A stretch of DNA of 64,000 nt from Branchiostoma floridae (taxonomy: Eukaryota; Chordata; Leptocardii; Amphioxiformes; Branchiostomatidae). The stretch spans positions 2,548,970 to 2,612,969 of the forward strand of contig NC_049985.1 of the NCBI RefSeq assembly GCF_000003815.2, written 5' to 3'. Shown piece by piece: positions 39,153 to 51,814 of this stretch (its first letter is position 1; each line of letters begins with the position of its first letter). The notes beneath the pieces are model-generated. The model was not told the origin of the DNA. It did no database searches and saw only the letters and a program-made list of their open reading frames with translations. A program made the translations under genes and the position numbers.

Positions 39153-40640
39153 TATCTTTATATAACTGTTAGTCCAAGTTGAAGTCGAACATGACTGTTA
39201 GCGTTAAGCCATAGCCGATGCTGTGGGGCTGATGTTGATTAATTTGGATTTTACCATGGTCAATATTGACTAACTTAGGCCATATATCATATATCATGTT
39301 AAGTCCAAGTGCTGCATGTAAGTCACAAGAAACAAGATGTTGCACCATTCTGTTTTGACACCAAGAAGCTCCGATGCCCCTATAGCTATGTTTGACGCCC
39401 ATAGATGTATGTTAGGGTTAGGGGGCATCAGAACATTTATCATAAGCCTTAAATGTGTTGGAACATAGAGGTGTCACCAATCAAAAGCAGAGGTATTTTT
39501 TTATACGTTTGTTTAGTCTTTTTTATCAGGCTTTCTATTTTGTATTGTATCTTGTATTGTCAAAACCTGACCTCTGCCGACACATGGAAAAAGTGACCAC
39601 TTTTTGGTGGTACCATGGATAATTTTTTCCCAACACAGCATTACAAATCCTATCTATAGAGGCAAGTAGGATTATGAAATTGCTGTGGACTGGTGTGTAT
39701 TTTGTGTACTTTTATATATGTTTCACTGTCTCTGCCAGGTGAGGCATACTCGAAAAGCACATCAAAGCAGCTACTGTAATATTCATAACTCACATTGTGA
39801 AATAATTGCGATTGCTGCATGCAACTTTCAAAGGGACTTAATTTCCTGTAGATCGTAAAAGAATCCAACCGATAGAAGTACCTCAATAAAAAATGCATTA
39901 CAGTAATTTCATTTGGCTGGCTTTTAGATTCTTGACATATTTCATTTGCTATGGGTTATTTCATTTCAAATACTTGGGGGGGGGGGGGTCAAATAATTTT
40001 TTTCGAAATGAAAAACACTTTGATACACCGAAAAACAGTAAGAGGAAGAAGTGAAATATAGATAAAATTGACCAGAATTTTATGGAAGGAAAGGTTGCAA
40101 GTTTATTCACATCTAGCTAGTACAGTCCTGTTTATGTATCTAATTTGTAGCCTGTATTCACACAATCTCTCGCTGGCTGGGGTTAATGACCCCCACCCCA
40201 AGGTAGTGGCAACTGTAAGGCCGGCTGCTAGGAGCGCGATTTTAGTCAGGCTTTCTATATTGGTCCATTTGGAACGAAAAAAGAGGGGACTCGGTACAGA
40301 TTATCTTTTAAAATACAAATGTGCACACAATTGTCAAATGCCAGAATTAATTGCTACATGTATTTTCAGCTTTGAAGCCAAAATCGTACATCAAGAACCT
40401 TTTACAGTCAGTGTGCTTATCTCTGGAATTCACACAGACTATGAGATTTATTATTGGATCGGTGAGTACCGTATGGTAGTTGTCTACAGCGAGGCACTTT
40501 CATCATTGACAAAAGCATGAGCTACAGCATGCCAAAAATGTAGGTTCAGATCCTGCTTTCTGTCACTTTTAGACACAACACATTCAGGAGTGAATGTGAC
40601 AAATGCAGCACAGTTCTTTTTGTATGAAAATGATCAAATG
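39153..40640. other. Dach intron, no supported gene
   Basis: Contains a run of 12-13 G at about 39977-39989 and a 150-codon plus-strand frame (40068-40520) without a recognisable domain or coding signature. MITE-like text (AAAGTGACCACTTTTTGGTG) lies at about 39591. Confidence 0.4.
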
Positions 40641-40740
40641 CAGTCAAACCTGTACAAGTGACCATCTTAACACAAGGAACAAATGTCCAATATATGACCA
40701 CTTTTTGGTGGTCCCTTAAAATGATTCTTTTCCCATTAGT
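40641..40740. mobile_element. Left half of a TA-type MITE
   Basis: CAGTCAAACCTGTACAAGTG, then GACCACTTTTTGGTGGTCCC. The right end is missing or worn. Confidence 0.5.
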
Positions 40741-40799
40741 AAGACACTTATCTATGAATTAAGGGAAAAATGACTTCTGTAACAATTACATCAAGGGAT

Positions 40800-41580
40800 C
40801 TGTGCTGCATTCACATATGGAGAGTTCTTACTAGCATACGAAAACGACCAATTTCAATGGTATTGACCCAAAGTCATCGAAATGTGCTAAATGCCATTTA
40901 ATTCTCCTATCGTTCCCCAGGCAAAAATCACATTAAACAGGTGTACATTTCTGCCTGTTGTTCAACTAGGTCCAGCTTTTAAGTTCAAACAGGACTTTTA
41001 CTGTATCCAGAGCTCTAACTGCAACTCTTACTGCAAAGTATCTTATTCGCATATGAAAAAGAGCAAATAGTTTTGACTCAAAGTCATTGAAATCTGCGAA
41101 ATGACATTTAATTCTGTCTTTCCTACCTGTTGTTCCCCATGGCCCAGCTTTTAAAACAGGACTTTTACAGTATCAAATTGAGAGCTTTTACTAAGTTGCT
41201 GTAACATGTCTTACTAGCATATGAAAACGATCAAATTCAATAGTTTTGAGCTTTGAACCAAAGTCGTTGAAATCTGCTAAATGCCATTTAATTCCCCTAT
41301 CTTTCTTTAGGCAGAGATCACATTAATTGAGTAGCTATAAATTTCAGCTTGTTGTTTCCCAACTTTTGGAACAGGACTTTAATATGTACTGTCTCATATC
41401 ACAGTTCTTACTACAACAAGGTAGCATACGAAAATGATCAAATTCAATAGTTTTGACCCAAAGTTGTTGAAATCTGCTAAATGCCATTTAATTCTCCTGT
41501 CTTTCCTAACAGAAAACCCCTTGAGCAGCAGCTATAAATTTCGGACTCTTGTTCCTGGGCGAGCTCTGAACTCTGTGTGA
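40800..41580. repeat. About 200-bp tandem repeat, four copies, in Dach intron
   Basis: AAATCTGCTAAATGCCATTT or variants recur at about 40880, 41090, 41270 and 41470. Each is preceded by GAAAAxGAxCAAAT and TTTTGACCCAAAGT and followed by CTATCxTTCCxxAGGC and AACAGGACTTTTACTGTAT. Copies are 70-85 percent alike by eye. Confidence 0.7.
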
Positions 41581-43373
41581 CCCCCACTGAACTTTATTTG
41601 CCCTAAGTCCTGGCAGAAATACAATCTGAGTAAAGCCCAACTCAAAACAGGAATATAAACTACTGATAACCATCAGACAAAACAAGCACTAAATAATTCC
41701 TGTCACAGATTTACCCATTGTCCCTGACTAAATACTTTCAGGAAGGATGTGAAGACAAATACAGGATGTCCCCGATTCACTGCCCCAATGAACATTAGAA
41801 AAATACTATAGCGAAGTTTCTTTGATTTTAATCTGTGTTTTTTTCTTTATCCTGCAATGTTTGTAGCATCATGCCTTACTTTCTAATGGATATTTGCTGT
41901 CGCTCTTGTCAAACACTGACAACAGGACAAAGAAAGAAAGAAATGAACAAATATCGACCTGGTAGTGGTATGTTGTCCTCTAATACTTAGTCTTATATGT
42001 TTTTTCATTGACCCTTTCCACAAGAAAATACTAAAAGAAGAAAGGTATCTACATACTAGTATAGTCAAACAATGAAGCATATATGAGAGCTCAACATAAG
42101 GACAACCCTGCCAATACGACTACTTTCTAGCGTTCCCTTTGCTACTTTTTTCCCACTGAGAATTAAGACAGGTGGTCTACAGTGACCACCTGTCCACACA
42201 AAACATGTTGCAGATTCTATTGCTCCTCTCAGTAGTCCTATCGGATGGTTTTGACTGAAATATCCTTCTAACTACGAAAGAAACGTATCTCCGCGTGCTA
42301 TCGACGGTGATCAGCAAACTTGAGTGGATTATTGACTCTCGAGCACGGTATCATTCCGACATGTTGTCAGGATAAACAAAGTCTTTATTAACTCAGAATC
42401 ACTATGTGCAACGGAGTATCTGCAAACAAATAAAAGTCACGATTTGATGGCGACGGAATGCACGAAATGCGTGGCCTTGTGTACTGCGATTATTTTTCTT
42501 TTTATTGCTTTGGTTGACAAGAAGCCAAGGCCACCCAGCCACTATTAGCCGGAGGCTATTACTGCAGTTTAGTAACAGATGTTGGATGTTTCGGGCCATG
42601 GCTTATCATGCCAAGTCAGCCAAACACCTTGGTCAACTCGTCCAAAACCCTAACCTTAAAACTAACCTTAACCCTAACTCTGGCCAAGTTGACTTGAGTG
42701 TTGGGCTGAGTTGACCAGGGTGTTGGGCCATAACAGGGACAAGTTGGTAAACTAATAGCCTGATAAAATTACACTTATATCAGCCAGCCAACATCCAGAA
42801 AAGTTTGCGTTACACAGACTAGTAAACTTAATGGCCAAACAAATTGTCCTGATCCTATAGGTAAGAGGACAGAGTTTTAAACCATCAATATTACATGCGC
42901 ACTCTTATCTAAGCTTGCACATAAATAGGCTTATGAAACTGAGCTGTATAAGACAAGCGAGATCGTTCAACAATGCAAAAGAAAATGAAAAAAGGCAAAC
43001 AAAAGCTGAAATAGTCCATTTCTTAAACATGGGCTATTAAGAGTGGGTGGTGTTCTGAAAACTACAAAGAAATCAAATTGAACCTAAATTAATTGAGTCC
43101 ATTTCTTGAAAAAAAGACCATTTTCTTGGAAAATAAGGACGGACACTAAAATAAAAGGAGACTAGTGTTTTAATGACTGGAAAAAACTTGAATGGCTACT
43201 TAAATAACTGCAGGCAATGTTTAGAGTAGGACCAAAAAACACTGTGGCCAAAGAAAATGGCAAATACAAACCAAAGCTGAAAACATTTAGTCCATTTCTA
43301 AAAAGTGGAAAGAAACCAAACTGAATGGATCCATTCAAACACAGACTACTATCAGAGTAAGTCCGAAACTCAC
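41581..43373. other. Dach intron, no supported gene
   Basis: Contains a worn TA-type MITE (42058-42260: TATAGTCAAACAATG, GTGACCACCTGTCCAC, GTTTTGACTGA). It also holds an inverse piece of the GGTCAACTTGGC array (42610-42735) that includes CCTAACCTTAAAACTAACC, and part of the dispersed repeat 22262-22480 (about 42785-42830). Confidence 0.45.
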
Positions 43374-43577
43374 TTCTATCTGTGGTCAACCTTTCTTTCA
43401 ACGACTCTGCGGATCCCTCCACTCCAGAGGCTGCCACCCCCTCACTGGCAGGTGGTACGATCCCCGCAGGTGTCAGTCCTAACATGGCATTGCTCATCAC
43501 CAGGTTGCCATGGATACCCGACTGAGTGGCATGCACACTGGACGAGGCCGGGAGGTGGAAACCATTTTGCGTGGTAC
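43374..43577 (-). CDS. Dach: Dach exon: middle region with QNGF and AMLGLTP motifs
   Basis: 204 bp between the acceptor ATTTTTCGGCTGCAG and the donor AGAA then GTGAGTTT, phase 1 at both ends. It encodes G-T-T-QNGFHLPASSSVHATQ, then SNAMLGLTPAGIVPPASEG and a Ser/Glu-rich end with ESLKERLTTDR. Vertebrate Dach has QNGLSMNQMLMGLSPN in the equivalent place, so identity is supported mainly by that motif, by phase and by exon order. The region is probably unstructured. Confidence 0.88.
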
Positions 43578-43624
43578 CTGCAGCCGAAAAATGACGCAGA
43601 ACTTTTAGTACCGATCAAATTTTG

Positions 43625-43912
43625 TCTTTTTTTTTTCTATTTGCTTTTGGACAAACGAGGACAATGGCACTACACTCAAGTTAGTAACTTGTATAAACAG
43701 TGCCACATACACAGTACGGAAAGAAGGTAAAGGTAGTCTTTTCTTTTACTTCCCTGACTGAAGTCTGGTACCCATTTTTACACCTGGGTGAAGTGAGGAA
43801 GGTCGTGTAAAGTGCCTTTTCCAAGGGCACAACGTCGGGGGCAAGGCAGGTATCGAACTTCTAGAACAGGCCTCTAGATTCCGAATCGAACACTCTACCA
43901 GTTACGCCAAAA
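43625..43912 (-). mobile_element. tRNA-derived SINE (minus strand)
   Basis: Almost the same as 16740-17012: TTTGCTTTTGGACAAACGAG, then GTGAGGAAGGTCGTGTAAAG. The head on the minus strand is GGCGTAACTGGTAGAGTGTT with a B-box-like region at about 43850. Confidence 0.7.
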
Positions 43913-45285
43913 ATATTTGACTTTCACTCATCTACAGGGAATGCAGACCACTGATTAAGAAAGAAAAGTATGGTTTTTTTTCATATACTCTTCAACCCAT
44001 ACATCATGGTATGGCAGGTGAAAAGAGCAGGCAGACAAGAATTTGACATGTGCTTCTTGTGATCTACAGCAATTGCAGACAGCTGACATCACAAAAACTG
44101 TGTTCGTCATACTTTTGACCCATGAAATAAGATGATGACTCAAAACAGTAGTGTTAAGAAGTATCAATCATGAAGTAAAATTGTTGTTGAGGACATTTGA
44201 CTTTAATCCATCCTCAGTCAATGTGAACAAAAGCTGACTCTCTTCTTTTTTAATCAACTTACACATTTATTTGATCCGTAAATGAGGTATGACCAGGAAA
44301 AAGGGCAGCCTCCCTAACAGTAACAAATGCAAATGTACTTCTCGGTGGTGAATCTATCAAGTCAAAATGTTAGTAATAGAATTACGCTGCACGTTGAATG
44401 CCAGCCAAATCATGAGCATCATTTCTCTGCACAATCCAGCTCTTGATGAACACCACTGCCATCTTTCTCTGTAATCTGCTAATGGATTTGCAGACTCCAA
44501 ATGTCACGGCAGATCATATCAAAACTTGGCTGCGTTTCCGACCTCCGTTTTGGCGTGCGTTAATGGCAATCGCGTTTGTTTGCCCATCGTTGACATTTCC
44601 CCGACAGTGTCAATGCAACAAATACCATAATTCTTCTGTGGAAAAAGATTACCTTTGGGACTGCAGGGCTCAAAATACTGGGTGCAGGTGCACATCAGCA
44701 ACAAAATTGGAGCTGAACACCCATTTTTTCTGTGGGTGCACCCAAATATTTTCAAAGGTTTACATATGTAAGATATCAATCTAGTAAATACCATATACTT
44801 GAAATCTATGTGTTAGAAAGATAGTAAAATGTCTGTCATGGTACTTGTTGAAGTTGTCATAGTACTTATAAGGATTTGAATTTGTGTTCATCAATATTTT
44901 TGATGCTCCAAAACTGTCTACGTGCCACGCCATCGTCACAATGTCAGGGTTGGCATAACTTACAAAATGTCTGTAGCAGCGTGAAAATGTCCAAGTGTAA
45001 CAGTGGGTTCAAGCGCTGCTGAACTGACTATGCCAACAGCACTGAGCTTTTTGCGTTGTGGTTTGAATGAAAATGAATTTCAAATCCTGGACAGTCATGC
45101 GGGGCCAGGAAACAAGGCAGCCACTTTCAGCTCGAAGCCAAACAAGTCTTATACACATATTCATGCTTGGCTTATAATTTGAAAATTCCTCTTTTCTTGT
45201 TATGTCTGTTGCCGTTTCCTCAATGCTGTAAGCGCTTTTGCTAAACCCTCTTTTCTTGACTTAACATTCTTTGTTGCGATGTCAC
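43913..45285. other. Dach intron, no supported gene
   Basis: Unremarkable AT-rich intron. No repeat or frame that I can support. Confidence 0.4.
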
Positions 45286-45289
45286 GCAA

Positions 45290-45605
45290 AACGAGCCTTC
45301 AAAGGGCCTTTCTAACTTTGACTTTCTATGTTTGAGAAATATGCAGAGATGACGGAAGAAGACTTTTAATTAAGTTTTTTGGTCACAGCAAATTGAATCG
45401 GCACTTTTTAACGATGCTACAATAGGAACAGAGTTCTGGTACAACACTTTGTAGCTTTCAAAGGGCCTTTCTAACATTGAGAAAGTATGCAAAGATGATG
45501 CAAAGAGACGTCTAATTAAGTTTTTTTTGGTTATAGTAACTTGAACCAGCACTTTTAACAAGGCTAAAAATAGTAAAATAGGAACCAATTCAGGTCCAAC
45601 ACTCA
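45290..45605. repeat. Two-copy tandem duplication, about 160 bp
   Basis: TTCAAAGGGCCTTTCTAACT (about 45298) returns as TTCAAAGGGCCTTTCTAACA (about 45457). Each is followed by TAATTAAGTTTTTT, GCACTTTT and AATAGGAAC. Confidence 0.7.
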
Positions 45606-45618
45606 GTAGCAGCCCCAT

Positions 45619-45834
45619 TACTGTAAATGCAGAAACTTTCGCGGTATTTTAATGTTCGCGGTTTTCAAGGTGGTTGCTTTACCGCGAACTTAAAACCACC
45701 GTGAACATTTTTCCATGGCAGTAAGAGACTACAGTGCACTGTACTACAGCAAACTTAAAACCACCGCGAAAAGTCCTTTTTCCCCCCGCTACTGCGAAAT
45801 TAGAGCCCTGCGAACTTCAATTGCATTTACAGTA
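45619..45834. mobile_element. MITE with TACTGTAAATGCA ends, inverted copy (216 bp)
   Basis: Starts TACTGTAAATGCAGAAAC and ends TTGCATTTACAGTA. The interior is the inverse of 38941-39152, with CCATGGCAGTAAGAGACTAC near the centre. TA lies at both borders. Confidence 0.8.
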
Positions 45835-45899
45835 TTCCAAAGGGCCTTGTTTTGTCCGTTTGAGTGGCTTTTTGTAGGCAGGTGTGTCCAGCCTTGTCT

Positions 45900-46060
45900 T
45901 CCATGACCCCGGGTGATGAACGCTCGTTAACCCCCGCTAATTAATGCACCAGCTGGGCAGGGACAATGAGACCTATTCTCTTCTCACCTTTGATAGAGGG
46001 GGATCATGAGTTGACTGGGCAGGGTAGTCATTATCTTTAAGTTAGTCTTTTTAGGGCCAT
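45900..46060. promoter_or_regulatory. Candidate Dach intronic enhancer block
   Basis: A non-repetitive block with a cluster of common developmental factor motifs: GCTAATTAATG (homeodomain), CAGCTG (E-box), GACAATG (Sox-like) and ACCTTTGATAG (TCF/LEF-like). Motif clustering by eye is weak evidence; no conservation data are available. Confidence 0.25.
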
Positions 46061-47840
46061 GCCAATTTGATAAGTTGGTTTTTGGATTTTAGAAAAATGA
46101 TGCAGAACTTGAAAATCAGCAAGTCTGAAGGGGCAATCTGTATGTTGATTCATGCAGTTTTGAGGAGTGTATAATACAGTTAAACGAATCCAAGAAGACC
46201 ACTAAGGGGACAGTTAAGTATGGACAAGAGGTCACTACAGACAGGGTTCTTCATGCTTGTGTCAATAGGAAGAACCGAAAAATGGTCAGATTTGCCAGGT
46301 GGTCCTTATGTACAGGTGGTCACTTGTACAGGTTTGACTTTTTATCAATGGTCAGGTGGTTCTTACGCAGAGGTGGCAACTTTAACTTTAGGTTTAACTT
46401 TAATCAAATGCAGTTTTTTTTTGCAGTTCTCTGCGTCCATCTTGTGCGCTCAGTTCTTAAGTTTTACAACAGAATTTATGAGAACCAATAAACCATGTGG
46501 CTTTAAGTGCTGGGGGTGATCTGAGTTTAGGGATCAAGTGCTCAATGTGTGCCCTTGTCAACATATCAAAGTGTTTTTCTTGTCTGTCGTAATGACAAAG
46601 GATCAACCATGTCAGAACGGACATTAAGATGTTTACTCGGCCCAATGACATTCAAAGAGAACAAATACCAGGCTTTCAAAAATTCAGGTGCTCAAAAATT
46701 TGACTCTACCTAGAAGTAGAATGGAATTCATTGTCATCAATTGCAAGTTCATTAGAGACAGCCTCATTAGAAACTTGTAGCTGTAGATTCATAGTATTCG
46801 TAGCATTTTGATATACCAAACTTTCTGTGCATACTTTCGACATCATCTATTATGAGTGCAGAAGAGATGCTTTGAGTTTGACAGGCAGAAGTTGGCAACA
46901 AAGTTATATTATAATCCCTGAGGGGACACATGGACAAATGGCAGCGAAACAGACTGTGTGGGCATTATCCCTCATACACACACGACCAGCCAGACAAATA
47001 CAATATTTGGTACGTTTCCAACCCACATTAAGCAGCCTGAAGGAGCTTCATTTATAATATCAAGATGGTTCGTCTCTACTCCACGCTGCACCGAAGAATG
47101 ACCTTTTGGCTCCCAGGAGTTAAGACCTGTTTAGACTGGGGCTGGTAAGTGGGATTAGGATGAGAAAGCACGTTTTGTGATGATTTGGGGTCGAATCTAA
47201 ATGGGTAGCAAACAGCTCGATTTCTTTCCGCCGCACCAATTAAATTTGTTGGTTCTCCGAATTTCAAAAAATGTATTTAGAATCTATGCTGAACTGGGAA
47301 AAACCTAACGAAAACAAAGCCAGAGGACCAGGTTTTTGCCTTCGTTTTATGGAATGAATATGGTCATATTTAAGTTTTCATCCCTGCCTTTTTCTTTTAT
47401 GATGTCAATGATGTCTCCACCAAACAGATTCCTTTGTAGCGAAATGGACCATTGTTTTGAGTATCGCCCGTTTACCGATAGTTTTCACAGATAATTAGGT
47501 CCAGGTTCAGGTCAGACCTGGACCGGATCCTCTGGACCTGGCCGTATCTGTACCTGAATTTTCTGTACCACCCCTAGTAAGTAGGCACCCAGCGAAAAAA
47601 ACAACAACAACACACCACTTGAAAGACATTTGAAAGGGGTTTACGGTAAACCATTTGAAAGAAGTGGAAGATTCAGTAAGGTCACTGAGATAAAAGATCG
47701 GCTGTTCCAGTGGGAGGTGCCAGTATCCTGAGGCAAGGGAAATGATCTGTGTGATACAGGGTGGCCTTCAGGTGTTCTGTTCACTACATTAATCAGGTGC
47801 AAAATGTCAAAACACGAACAATAAGTCAAACATGCAGGAT
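46061..47840. other. Dach intron with worn MITE, no gene
   Basis: 46176-46405 is a degraded TA-type MITE (ACAGTTAAACGAATCCAAGA, then CACTTGTACAGGTTTGACTT). The rest shows nothing I can support. Confidence 0.45.
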
Positions 47841-47844
47841 GTCA

Positions 47845-48375
47845 GGTGTTTTCAGGTTCAGGTGTCTACTGAACCTCAAAGTTCAAACAGTGCAAGTTGT
47901 ACATGAGTCAACAAGCACAAAAGATCCACCAGTTACCATCTGATTCAGCAATTTTGAATTGGAAGATGACAACATGCTTCTTTGATTTCCTCACTTTCTC
48001 GTCAAAAAGAGTATTTTAAGATTGACAGTTATGGTCTCAAATTTAAAAACATTTCAAGAACAAGTACAACATTGAATGTTTCAGGCTCAGTTATCTACTG
48101 AACCACAACAGGCAGTTGTACATGAATCAACAAGCAAAAATGAACCACCAGTTACCACCAGCAATTTCAAATTTCGAATTGGAAGATGAGAACATGCTTC
48201 TTTAATTTCTTCACTCCCTCCTCTTAAGAGCAATTAAAGAAAGAGTATTTTAAGATTGATAGTTAAGGTCTCAATTTTAAAAACATTGAAACAAGAACCA
48301 GTATAGCATTGAATGTTTTCAGGTTTAGCTACATGTATTTACTGAGCCACAAGCAGTGCTTGTACACGAGTCAAA
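47845..48375. repeat. About 230-bp tandem repeat, just over two copies
   Basis: CAGGTTCAGGTGTCTACTGA, CAGGCTCAGTTATCTACTGA and CAGGTTTAGCTACATGTATT mark three unit starts at about 47853, 48082 and 48320. GAATTGGAAGATGACAACAT and GAATTGGAAGATGAGAACAT lie inside the first two. Confidence 0.7.
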
Positions 48376-48857
48376 AGCAAAACAGTAATGGTGCTGTACC
48401 GTCGAAAAACATTGGGTAAGTCCAATTTTGTGTCAGAAATTCATTTTAACTTCGACTGAGAATTCATCAACTGTGTTCATGTTCGGCTTGCCAGTCTGTA
48501 GTGAACGGCCGTGAAGTCAGAAGAGACGCTGCTAAGCCTACCGATTGTTCCTGGCTCTGGGGCAAACAACTATCAAAGAATTTTGCAAATGGAGCAGCAA
48601 TCTAGCTCCTAACCTCTTGACATTGAGCGACCTTGACTGGAGAGCTTGAAGGAAAGTTATTCATTCCTTCAACGGGTCCTTTGATGTTTGCTCTCTTATT
48701 GACACTAATACGTTTGACCTTCTTACCACCGATGACATTGTAACAGATGAAATCCCCCGAACAGTAACACATTTACATGTTGTTATATATGCGTGGCACA
48801 TTGTGCCGCTAGTGTTAAAAGATTATACAATACAGGCTATCAAAAATTCAACCGTTG

Positions 48858-48961
48858 ATGGTACAATGCTTAACTTTCTTCCAATACAAAAGTATAGACG
48901 GATAAAATTTGATTCGCGTATATATACTTTTGTGTTGGAAGAAAGTTTAGCATTGTACTAT
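48858..48961. repeat. Short perfect-type hairpin (MITE-like)
   Basis: Left arm 48858-48896 and right arm 48922-48961 are complementary with about three mismatches (GTACAATGCTTAACTTTCTT against AAGAAAGTTTAGCATTGTAC), with a loop of about 25 bp. Confidence 0.75.
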
Positions 48962-49687
48962 GATTACTACCAACACAGATGAGCTTCCATGATAAAAATC
49001 CAACACGACAGTGTCATGAATAAGACTATACAATACAGGTTACTCAAACTCACACAGAAACATCAAATTAGTTGCAACACCACTTCATGAACAAGACAGA
49101 CAAGTTGATGAGGAAAACTAAAAGTTAGTTATGCCCCACGACATTGCTAAAAATTGATGGAACGATCTTGGTTGAGGATCTAATTATGGCCATGGCAACT
49201 GTGTGAGTAAAGAAATAAGTAACTCATACCTGGGCTATAATGTTATTTGGTTTATTAATATATGTATGTAATGTTACAAGAGAATTAAGTTGATATCAAA
49301 GAATAGCTACAGCCAGGCAACAAAAATGACAGACAAAAGAGATCATTTACTTAAGAGCCTTACGACTGACATTCAAGCAAAAGAAAACTTAAGATATACT
49401 GATTGTGTTAGCCATGCTATGTATAAACCTGAAGCCAGTGACATGCAGCAGTTAAGAAGCAGCAGAGATAATCTAGAGCGAAATCCCTTAATAGATGTTG
49501 TCTAGTATTAAGCAGAGTAAGAAGCACTAAGCAAGCAAAAGCAAAAGCATTACTACTTCTAGAAGCAAGCTTTGCGAATCATGCAAACCACAGCAGCGAA
49601 AGCAGCAAAGAACACGACATTGACGCCACGGGACACTCTACCAAACACGACAGAATCAAAAGCACGTTTTCGCTACATCCAACTTAC
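48962..49687. other. Dach intron, no supported gene
   Basis: AT-rich and purine-rich. No repeat or conserved frame seen. Confidence 0.4.
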
Positions 49688-50131
49688 CCACAGTTCCCTC
49701 TTCCTTGACCTTCGACCCTTCGTCCTGAGAGGTAGAGCTAGTCTTCTCTCTTGACGGGGACAGTTTGTCTTTGGTCGCACCATTCGCCGTCGTGCTATTG
49801 GGGGACAGTTGCTCGTTTTCCGCAGCATTTCTGTCGAATTTTATGACGGACGCCGACGACTCAACGGGCAATCTTGACTGCGTGGAGACGGCCGCGAGAG
49901 AGTGAGGTACGTTAAGGAACGCGGTGGAATGTGGGATCGCCCCCGCCGCGTGCAACATAAAGGGAAGTCCGGCGATCGTCGTGGACACGGGATGGTCCAG
50001 CCCGTTGGGTAAGAAGTGGTTTTTGTCCCCTGAGGTAGGTATGGTGCGTGGAATGGCAAGGAGTCCACTGGACGAAACTAAAGAGGATGTCTTGTCCCCC
50101 GACACGGCTTTCAAATCCGAGGATTTGCTCC
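49688..50131 (-). CDS. Dach: Dach exon: Ser/Thr-rich middle region
   Basis: 444 bp, the largest Dach exon here, between the acceptor TTTCTCCCCGTTAG and the donor GTGG then GTAAGTTG, phase 1 at both ends. It encodes about 148 residues: an S/K-rich start, IPTSGDKNHFLPNGLDHP, a hydrophobic GLPFMLHAAGAIPHS, then S-A-S-V-I-K and a long S/T/E/K-rich end. Vertebrate Dach has HLLPNGLELPFM and, further on, TSVIK in the same order, which supports the assignment although overall likeness is low. It is likely an unstructured transcription-regulating linker. It is GC-richer than its flanks. Confidence 0.88.
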
Positions 50132-51810
50132 CTAACGGGGAGAAACGTTGGAAAGCTACGATTAGTGTAAGAACCCTCGGCTGGCGCCGAGTGTCCTTTT
50201 TTTGGTCGTGAAAAAAAATTAGATTTTGTGACTTTTTTCTTCTAGCTACAGCTAACATAAAGTTATCTCAGTCAAAAGTTTCTTTATTGATAAATACCAG
50301 AAAAGAATTGAATAACATGAGGTAGTAATTACTTGGCAATACATCAAAAAGCTAGGCCCAAAATTTCCTTGTCTCGGTTCTTTATTTTCCTCTTTTCAAT
50401 TTTCCACTTTCGACTTTCTTACAGTTTTTTGCTCGCTTCACTGTTACCACATTTCCTTAGTGCTAGGACAGAATAAAACATTTAACCCTGATAGCGATAC
50501 AAAGCCTCATTCTAATTGCTTCTGACACAGATTAACCCATCTGTTCCTAGTCCCGCACAGGTGTACATACAAATATACGTACTATCTACATACATGGTCA
50601 GTGATTAGACAACCAGGAGCCAGAATGCTCATGTGTCCCCTCATCCATCTTCCCTTCCATCACATGCATAACCAGGTACAACAACACACACACTGCTAGG
50701 AATTATAATCCCTTCATTTTCCTATTAGGCAATGTTTCTACCACACAATAAAGTAGGTACAAAAACAAGCCATTGTATTGTATACCGTGAAAAAAAGTAC
50801 CACGTAAGAAGTCAGTGTAGTCTTCGAATGGGGCTGTTTTTTGTTGTTGTTTTTTGAGGGGGGAGGTTGGTTCACGATTATCAACATTGGCTAGGTTCTC
50901 TTGTGCCGGGAAAGGGAGTTTGCTGAGGAAATGAGTTTGCTGTGCAAGGGAATTTGCCGTGTAAGAGAGTTTCACCCCATCTCGAAGACTGCAATGGAAG
51001 CTAGTTTCCAATGGCAGCTAGTTTCCAATCTACAATCAATCTGAACGTTCTATAATGCATTTTAAATTTAGGCTTTAGCATATACTTCAGTGTACTGTCT
51101 AATGTACACCATTGAGCTACATTGTATTAGAGGTGACTTTGAAAGCTCTATACTTTTACATTTCTCCTATCACATCTTTATCTAAGTCAGTTTATGAGTA
51201 TTTGAAGATCCTCATCACTCTTACAATATCACTATACCGACTTAAGCCGCTTTTGGTATTACCTTACCTTACCTAGTCCCATACAAGTTTTTATTTCCCA
51301 TTTCTCATTCACAATAAATTGTAATAATACATTTAAGCTGGTGTTTCTAGTTTTGTTACAAGCTCATGCCTTCATCTAGGTCGTTTTATGCATTATTTTA
51401 TGGGTCTCTTTATTCTACCAATATCACTAGACCCATTCAAGTTGCTTTTTATCCACTCATTTCTCATTACCTGATAATACATTTAAAGTGGTGTTTCCAG
51501 TTTTGTTGCAAATTTCAGGGCCAGTCCTGTAAAAAAACTTTTCAGACGCAATACTGTTCAGAAGCTTTTATCCTCAATCACTTCGCCCTGTATACAGACC
51601 TCTTTCACGTTAGAGAAGAAATAAGAATTCATTTATGAGTTTTGCTATCATTTCACGACAACGTAACATGCTTTCATAAAACCAGTTCAAAGCAGCAGTT
51701 CCTACGACTTCAAGCACTGGTATGGCAGATCGGTTACCTTCACAATAAAGTTTTGGCTTTACAAGGCTTGTAACATGCAACTTTGAAGGGCATAAAACGA
51801 GTCGGCTGCT
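50132..51810. other. Dach intron, no supported gene
   Basis: Contains a piece of the dispersed repeat of 22262-22480 (about 50890-50990) and a weak duplication (ACATTTAAGCTGGTGTTTCT against ACATTTAAAGTGGTGTTTCC, about 51328 and 51479). Confidence 0.4.
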
Positions 51811-51814
51811 GTTA

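Noticed and set aside
40068-40520. 150-codon plus-strand frame in a Dach intron
   Set aside because: No recognisable domain, no repeats of it elsewhere in the window, no splice or promoter context, and its composition is like translated intron.
42650-42690. Telomere-like CCTAACCTTAAAAC and CCTTAACCCTAAC text
   Set aside because: Only a few degenerate words inside a fragment of another repeat; not a telomeric array.
49572-50211. Plus-strand frames opposite the large Dach exon
   Set aside because: They are shadows of the GC-rich minus-strand exon, which alone fits splice sites and phases.
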